From Basidiobolus meristosporus CBS 931.73 (lineage: Eukaryota; Basidiobolomycota; Basidiobolomycetes; Basidiobolales; Basidiobolaceae), in contig MCFE01000367.1 of assembly GCA_002104905.1 (NCBI GenBank), positions 1 through 64,000 on the forward strand: a DNA stretch of 64,000 nt. Reading direction: 5' to 3'. This document shows positions 58,081 to 64,000 of this stretch, in pieces; the first letter of the stretch is position 1, and every line of letters starts with the position of its first letter. Below the pieces are notes generated by a model. The model was not told the origin of the DNA. It ran no database searches and saw only the letters and a list, made by a program, of their open reading frames with translations. The position numbers and the translations under genes are program-made.

Positions 58081-59974
58081 TTGTCTGGTTCCCAACTAGA
58101 CCCCACTGCGGACAGCAGCAGAAGAACAGTTGGACAACAGCTTGTTTTAACATTCAGTGCAACAAGCAGGGATACAACCAAAAAAGACCATGTTGACAGT
58201 GTGCCCACTGTAGGTAATAATGTGGACTTCTCATGCTCTCAGTCAAGTAGGCAAATGATAATCTCTGCAAGGCCACAAGCTGACCATAATACTCAGACAA
58301 ATGAGAATGTTGCATATGCAGTACCCTTGGTTGAAGACCAGCAAGTGAGGGTAACAACATCACCACTACCTGTATTAGCAAGTATGTTGTTAGCCCATAA
58401 CAATGCAATCATGAAGCAATTAGGTGCAATGGTGGATATGATGGATGCAATGGCCCAGAGAAATCAAGAAATAGTCCAGAAACAGGATGAGCAGCTAATA
58501 TGTGTAGAGCAATCATTATCCCATGTAGAGGACACAGTGTCTTTGCTGCAAAGGAGGAACTCAAGTAGCTCAATGTCACAGCCAAGTATTGAGTCATTTT
58601 CCAATGTAGCAGCAGAGGCGTACTGCTTAGTCTTTAGAGTACAACCACAGTACCCAAAGATAAAGCCTTCATATAAACCTATTACAGTATAGGAGGGAGA
58701 GGCTGTTGGAATATATCTAAACCTAAAAATTAAAAGACACCAAATATTTGTGAAGCTGCTGAGTGCAATGGTGATGGTGGGCTATTATTCAATAGGTCAA
58801 TAGAAGTCTAGCATGGCATCATCTTAAGGCCATCATACCATGGGACCATCAGGAGCTCAAGGCCAAGCAGAATATGCTTGACCTGTTCCATGAGCATTAT
58901 TCTGGATTCAGGTAAGCAAGCAGATCTTGGGCCAGCATTGAAATGCCAAGAAAGCATCTCAAGAATAGCCAAGATTACCAACAGTAGAAGGACAAGGGTT
59001 CCATTGCTAAAAACTGGCAGCTTCCTCAAGAGTCCATCACCAGCGGAGCTGAAAGCTCCAAACAAGCAGCAAAGAATCATCAGAGAGACAGAATAGTGCA
59101 AGTAAGTGACAAGCAGGCAGAAACAGATGCATCAGTGCAGCATTTGTCAAGTAGAAAATATAGCTTGATACAAGTAGCACACAGTTGCAGTAGTAGTGAA
59201 GGACCTGGCAGTGATGAGAACCTGGAACTTTCTCAGGAGCCCATCACAAGCTGGGCTGGAAGTTCTAGACAAGAAGCAAAGAAACATCAGGTTGCCAGAG
59301 GTGTGCCATCAAGGGACAAGCAGGCAAAGTGAATGAACCAGTGCAGCAACCATTAAGGAGAGAACAGAGTACCATACAAGAAGCACCCAGTCAAAGTAGC
59401 AGTGAAAGACTTGGTGGTGACAAAGGTGAAGGTAAAGAGAAAATGGTCCACTCAATCTAGAGACAGGGATGTGTCAGAAAAATGCTGCAGTTCTCACAAA
59501 TTTATGCTGTCAGCCCAGTACTGGCTGAATCCCATCATAGCCCAGAAGAATTACCAATAAGACAACAGCTGCTTTCTTAAAAGCTGGAAGTGCAGCCAGT
59601 GGACCTACACTCCGGTGAGGTAGATGAGTTTGCCATGAAAAGCAATTTGTCTACCACTGCCTCCATGTCCTCCATTGTAAACAGAGTGGAGATCTTGCTG
59701 ACAGACAAAGCAACAATGCCTAGAACTCAAAAGACTATTGCAATGCCTACAGTGGAATTTGGAACATTAATAGGCAGACCAAGAGGTTGCAGCACTTTTC
59801 ATGAGCAGTGCTCAGGAAAAATGCACTTGAATATTGCAAGGATTTATTGTCAAGACTGGGAGATGAGGTGCTATACCTTGCAGTGCTGACTGAGGACCAG
59901 AACATATGTGAACCAGTGAATCAGCAGCAGCATAAAGCTGCAGGGTTCCCACTAAAGTCATGGAAAAAGGGTGT
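58081..59974 (+). pseudogene. U coding repeat, copy 3 (coiled-coil protein plus tail)
   Basis: 58081-58692 is open for 203 codons without a clear ATG at its start (an upstream stop lies 7 bases before). It encodes a Ser/Thr-rich N-terminus and a likely coiled coil around KQLGAMVDMMDAMAQRNQE and ICVEQSLSHVEDTVSLLQ, ending PQYPKIKPSYKPITV. After the stop the same gene continues in broken frames: an EGEAVGIYL.. segment, FHEHYSGFR (about 58885), a Ser/Gln/Lys-rich part open at 58878-59332, and MSSIVNRVEILLTDKATMP at about 59665. It continues after LTR-E at 62283-62440. Unrecognised family. Position beside Tnp2 copies on both sides suggests an accessory gene. Confidence 0.6.
59971..59974. repeat. 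Target-site duplication of LTR-E2 (GTGT), left
   Basis: gtgt is repeated at 62283-62286, giving the same 4-bp duplication size as LTR-E1 (CCGG). Confidence 0.85.
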
Positions 59975-60364
59975 TGTGGTGGTGTATAAGTCCAAGGGAG
60001 AGATATGTCTAACACTTCTCAAGTGTTTTGTATGTGGGATGTTGACTGGGTGTGATAACCTCTGGCCAAAGCTTTCTAAGAATACTTAGGTACTGTCTCT
60101 ACTCTAATGTGAGGGGGAATAAAGCTACAAGCCTGTCAAGGGAAAACTATTGAGCTACAATCCCTAACTTAGTTGGTATCTTAACAAAAGTGAAAGCTGG
60201 GTTCAGTATCCTCTGAGATGACAATGTACTAAAGCTTCCAAAGTCAAAACAATTGTACACTCCACCAGCAGAGACTTAATAAGAATGCAGCTGTGGTCAC
60301 TGTTACAAAGACAGAAAAGTATTCCTTCCTGTGCAACAAGCTTGGGAAAGAATCAAATATAATA

Positions 60365-61308
60365 GACTTGTTCTGTTGGACAGTGCCACATTGAGCCATG
60401 AGTGCCAAATGATGCTATAGTGTGCCAGGGAGGCCAAGTAAACCTATACTTAGCCACAGAGTGTGAAGCATAGCTCTGCATCTGCATACAAAGCAGCCCC
60501 TGTGTTTCACCCATTGTGCTGGAGAATATCCATTTTTTGACCTTTTTTTAGGTCAATGTTGTCAAGGATGTGTAAGAGCACAAAAGGACTGAAGATATGC
60601 ATCTGGTACTCAACATGCACGGCAATCTGAATCTAGCTACTATGGCTTGTAACATGTCACAAAAATGCATGGCACTATCTTGGTCCACTGGTGCTATCTG
60701 GCACTATGAGTGCTTTGTATAGATCTTACTTTAGGGCTAATAATTAAATATAGTGCCAGATAGCACCAGTGGACCAAGATAGTGCCATGCATTTTTGTGA
60801 CATGTTACAAGCCACAGGAGCTAGATTCAGTGTGCTATGGGTATTGAGTACCAGATGCATGTCTTTGGTTCTTCTGTTCTCTTACACATCCTGCACAACA
60901 TTGATTCATAAAATAACGTCAAAAAATGGATTTTCTCCTGCATCATAGGTGAAACACAGGGGCTGCTTTGCATGAAGATGCAGAGCTAGACTTCACACTT
61001 TGTGGCAAAGTATAGGTTCACTTGGCCTTGCCGGCACACTATGGCATCATTTGGCACTCATGGCTCAATGTGGCACTTTCCAACAGAACAGACTTGTTGC
61101 ATCATTCCAGCTGATCATAGTGCCCAATGGTGCCATAGCATGCCAGATGGTGCCTGATCATGCCACAGAGTGCCCAACAGTGCCATACAGTGCCAATTTG
61201 GGATCAAAATTGACATGCATATGACCCTAAAATATCAAATTAATAACAAAATATAGAGCACTTTCTGGCACTATGATCAATGGCACAATGAAACAAGTCT
61301 AACAAGTC
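60365..61308. mobile_element. Foldback element FB3 inside LTR-E2
   Basis: 944 bp. Long inverted arms: 60365-60706 and 60751-about 61095, separated by a 44-nt loop (60707-60750). A 200-bp tail with repeated agtgcc/ggtgcc motifs (61100-61300) follows, before the right end AACAAGTC. Direct TAATA flanks it (60360-60364 and 61309-61313). Comparison with LTR-E1 shows the empty site had one TAATA. No coding capacity. Confidence 0.9.
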
Positions 61309-61354
61309 TAATAAAACATGCCTACTCTGAGTGTTCCTCACAAGTAGTGCCTCC

Positions 61355-61642
61355 TATTGCAAGAGTCTTGGAGATATTGGAAGTGATTGGGAGAACAAGT
61401 GGATTATGTGGTTTTCACTTAATGATTTATTGAATGTAAAAGTAGTATTTATACTTTTAGATGGTCTTAGCATGGCAAACATGTAGAATAGGTTAAGGAA
61501 GGTCCCAAGAACATGTGTGCAAAGTTTGGGGCTGTTTGGACAACTTTGAGAATTTTCATGTTCAGGGTACCTGGTATTTTGGTGAAAATATTCCAAGTAA
61601 ATCTCAACAAGGAATATGGTTAGTATTCTTTAGGATTCAACA
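61355..61642 (-). repeat. Solo Copia-A LTR inside LTR-E2
   Basis: 288 bp, TATTGCAAGAGTC...GGATTCAACA, with perfect CCTCC duplications (61350-61354 and 61643-61647). The U3 start is deleted by about 60 bp next to its right terminus, yet the last bases CAACA remain. Confidence 0.9.
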
Positions 61643-62282
61643 CCTCCAAGGTCCGTTGGCTGCCAGTGTGCTTTACTGGGAGTGTCCTGTGGTGTACAAT
61701 TGGAAGTTCAGGTGGAAGCAAAAAGCAGTGATCACACTGATCTACAAGTTGGTGTACTGGTAAAAGGGATGATGATATATTGTAGTGGGATTGCCTCCAG
61801 TATATACTTTTCTCACTGGCTAAGCAACTGCTAATTAAGAAGTTCTAGAAAGTTTTAGAGATCAATAGAAATCTCAACAACATCAGAATGAGCTAAGAAT
61901 ATTCTAAGTAGATGCTGGAAGGTTCTAAGAGGCACAGCACATCCAACAAATCAGGGATCAGTATTCTGAGACCTGTGGAACATAGGGATACTATATACGG
62001 ACTGAAAATGCTATGGATGATAATGCCATTTGACCAAGTGTCAAGGGTCCTGGTGGAGGCACTTGCCTAATATAGAAGCACTTAAATCTAATAATCTTAC
62101 ATAAAGTGAGTGATATTGCATAAAGTAAATAAGCAGATATTGTTGTTAGCCAGCTTGTGGGATAATATTGATCAAATAAGACAAATGGAATAACACTAAA
62201 ACATGGGTTGTAGAGAAATAGGGAAGTAGATGTTATGGGAATGGGCACATCTGCTAGTGGGTATCACTGTGACCCCACTACA

Positions 62283-62439
62283 GTGTTGCAGCAGAATCAC
62301 TTATTGAATGGTGGACTTTAAAAGGGTTACTTGTTGAGTGTGGGGTTGGGTGTAATGTTAGTTTTGGGTATAGGGACTTGCATAGGTTGATATAATTGGG
62401 AATTGGGATACAACTGAGCCCTATGAAGAGTAATTTGGT
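62283..62439 (+). repeat. 3' continuation of U copy 3
   Basis: Follows U after removal of LTR-E2. gaatggtggact and tatagggacttgc match the minus strand of 28270-28430 beyond LTR-F. Non-coding by appearance. Confidence 0.6.
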
Positions 62440-62870
62440 CCCGCGGGTGGACCCAATCTGGTCAGCCATCAAGATCCCATTTAGAGACCAACATAATACC
62501 AGCTGCTTGGAATTAGTGGCCCTCCTAACAGTTTTATGATGGGATCATTATGATGTTTTGCTAATTTTACAACCAAATAAAGGGATAAAACATGACAATA
62601 TTTTATCAGTGTTGTGACAATATTTGCATGTTATTACTGTGGTCTTTTAGCGCTCTATAAATATTTTAAGTGGATCCAATTAGCCAGGACATACAATTGC
62701 CTTATATGCCAAGGAACTTGACAGTATGTTAATGGCCTCACTACAAGACTCTGATGGTATTATATTGGCAGTATGACAGTTTACTGCTGGTTGGTATAAT
62801 GCTACCATACCAATTTACAAAATGGTATTTCCTTTTTCTACCTCCCCTTGTGCAATTGATATATTCCACT
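62440..62870. repeat. R repeat, copy 3 (Tnp2-proximal)
   Basis: gtggacccaatctggtcagcc... colinear with 15427-15896 and 18295-18553, including the aatggtatttcctttttctacc end. It leads straight into the minus-strand Tnp2 C-terminal sequence, which supports the view that R is the end region of that element. Confidence 0.62.
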
Positions 62871-64000
62871 GTAGATCACCCCTCCTTATTTGCTTACCCA
62901 CTACTACCTTGGGTAATCCACTCATAGTTCAAATAAAAGAAAACTATGGCCTCCTGCTTACTAACCTCTACAAACATGCACACCTGCTTGACATACTTCT
63001 ATCACCTCAACTTTATGGCATTTTAGTGAGATACTTGCAAAGCTGCCATATACCTTGTACTGCTGGTAATATATTCATCTTGCAAATATATGCTTGGCTG
63101 TTGCCACTTCTGCCATGAATACCTCCTGAATATCTGCAAAGAGCTTCTTGGAATTTGGCAATGTATTCCTTCTCCCTGCTGGATTCTAGTCCCCCTTATA
63201 GGTGTGCTCTGGCTTTTGTTTGTGTGAATTCCATATTGAATGGTGTGGAAGTTGGCTTGTGACCTAGAGAAATATGGCATACCTTGGTAGAGTTTTCCTG
63301 ATAAAAACTAGTTGCTTATTGCACACAACCCAACTTTGCACTACTTAACTGATTACCCATGTATTGGGGCTGCTTAGCTTCTTAATGCCATAGGTATAGG
63401 TGTCTTCATGTGCACATTTTTCCTCAGTATTTTCTAACTCCTCCTGGCTGTCCTGCATGTGCCAACTCATCACATCCATGATGGACTTGAAGGTAATATT
63501 CTTGATGAAATTGGGATATGGTAGTACCTGCAACTTGACTTGTATTCCTATCTCCCCACACATCTGCTCCATAGGAAACTCCCAAAAGGTGAAGCAAGGC
63601 CCAATATTCTCCACGCACTGTGCAAGATGGAGTAGAGATTGGATACAGTAGCAGCAGAGATCTACATGTTCAGCTTTATGTTTGTAGCATAGCCGCTCAA
63701 ATCCTATCACAAACTCTTCACACAACAGCTGCAGATGTGTCAAGTTGGCACCGGTGATCTGCTTCTGGAAAAATATTCCTACAATTTCCACATACAACTC
63801 CCATTGCTTCCAATGTACTCTTGGTAGGAATTGCTTCAGAAAACCACTTGAATAAATACATATGCAGTTCATCCAGTCTTTGCATTTGTATTGTTGAATA
63901 TGCTTATGAATATTAATTGGAGCCCATGAGAAGTACTTAGGGTGGCAGATACCCTGTAATATCATGCCAATTCTTTCAAATTTCTCTGGTATCTGAAAGG
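62871..64000 (-). pseudogene. CACTA-3 Tnp2-type transposase, C-terminal part (runs off window)
   Basis: The open frame 63965-63345 (206 codons) encodes the Tnp2 C-terminal domain: FLPRVHWKQWELYVEIVGIF, IGFERLCYKHKAEHVDLC, CIQSLLHLAQCVENIGP and WEFPMEQMCGEIGIQVKLQ. These resemble the Leu-Leu-His-Ile-Ala...Ile...Gly-Pro and Trp-x-Phe-x-Met-Glu-Arg patterns of the family. 63280-63023 continues toward LQVSH, and 63020-62871 matches the end of CACTA-2. This is the longest unbroken Tnp2 segment in the window. The N-terminal part lies beyond 64000, so completeness cannot be judged. Confidence 0.83.

Larger units (their letters stand above)
59975..62282 (-). mobile_element. Solo LTR-E2, split by two later insertions
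   Basis: Minus-orientation copy of LTR-E (24032-25110): left end TGTGGTGGTGTATAAG, right end GTGACCCCACTACA. After removing FB3 (944 bp + 5) and the solo Copia-A LTR (288 bp + 5) about 1066 bp remain, against 1079 bp for E1. It lies inside U copy 3. Confidence 0.9.

Noticed and set aside
60660-61100. Large hairpin read as a structured RNA gene
   Set aside because: The palindrome is explained by foldback arms present in three independent element copies.
61100-61300. Repeated tgcc motifs as a CRISPR-like or satellite array
   Set aside because: Spacing and sequence are irregular, and the segment is the tail of FB3.
60365-61308. FB elements as Tc1/mariner with a TA duplication
   Set aside because: Although TA flanks every copy, restoring one TA does not recreate the empty sites seen in LTR-E1 and Copia-B2; five bases must be removed.

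Overview
The window looks like a transposon-dominated stretch of a filamentous fungal genome. Ascomycota is plausible but unproven. One convincing host gene, an intronless KpsF/GutQ/KdsD-type sugar-phosphate isomerase with SIS and two CBS domains, lies at 683-1678 in a mixed-composition island of about 2.7 kb. From about 2746 to the right edge almost every stretch can be assigned to a transposable element or a dispersed repeat. No tRNA, rRNA or CRISPR array was recognised.

The elements fall into families that I named for this annotation. Copia-A (LTR about 349 bp) and Copia-B (LTR 369 bp) are Ty1/copia-type. Both carry a primer-binding site matching the anticodon region of initiator tRNA-Met, the half-tRNA priming known from Drosophila copia. 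Gypsy-G (LTR 368 bp) is Ty3/gypsy-type. Its copy at 37307-42243 has a single unbroken 1377-codon Gag-Pol and LTRs only about 3% apart, so it is the youngest and best preserved element. LTR-E (about 1.08 kb), LTR-F (521 bp) and LTR-D (about 374 bp) are known here only as LTRs. DNA elements are a CACTA-like Tnp2 family in several broken copies, a PIF/Harbinger-like element with an accessory gene, a foldback family (FB, 0.73-1.03 kb, termini GACTTGTTC) and one small MITE-like insertion.

Layout: 1-2745 host island; 2746-10189 old Copia-B (-) split by a complete Copia-A with GAAAC target duplications; 10190-14383 Copia-A fragments and a gypsy stub; 14384-18560 gene-poor repeats and an inverted Copia-B composite; 18554-27574 a four-level nest (Copia-B(-), then FB1, then Copia-B2(+), then solo LTR-E); 27575-30860 Tnp2 remnant, an unassigned coding repeat (U), LTR-F and gypsy LTRs; 30861-33185 a CpG-rich Harbinger-like element; 33424-37209 truncated gypsy and Copia-B; 37210-45415 a CACTA element split by the intact gypsy and carrying a 660-bp tandem duplication; 45440-47596 Harbinger remnant, MITE and FB2; 47648-52620 Copia-A (-) with a solo Copia-B LTR; 52621-55922 LTR-D pieces and a Copia-A fragment; 55923-64000 two Tnp2 copies flanking U, which is split by LTR-E, itself split by FB3 and a solo Copia-A LTR.

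Most insertions could be bounded by target-site duplications read directly, so the relative order of events can be reconstructed. The transposon sequence is visibly poor in CpG. Paired copies differ at CpG to TpG/CpA, which suggests methylation-driven decay rather than classical RIP. All identities and ages are by-eye estimates.
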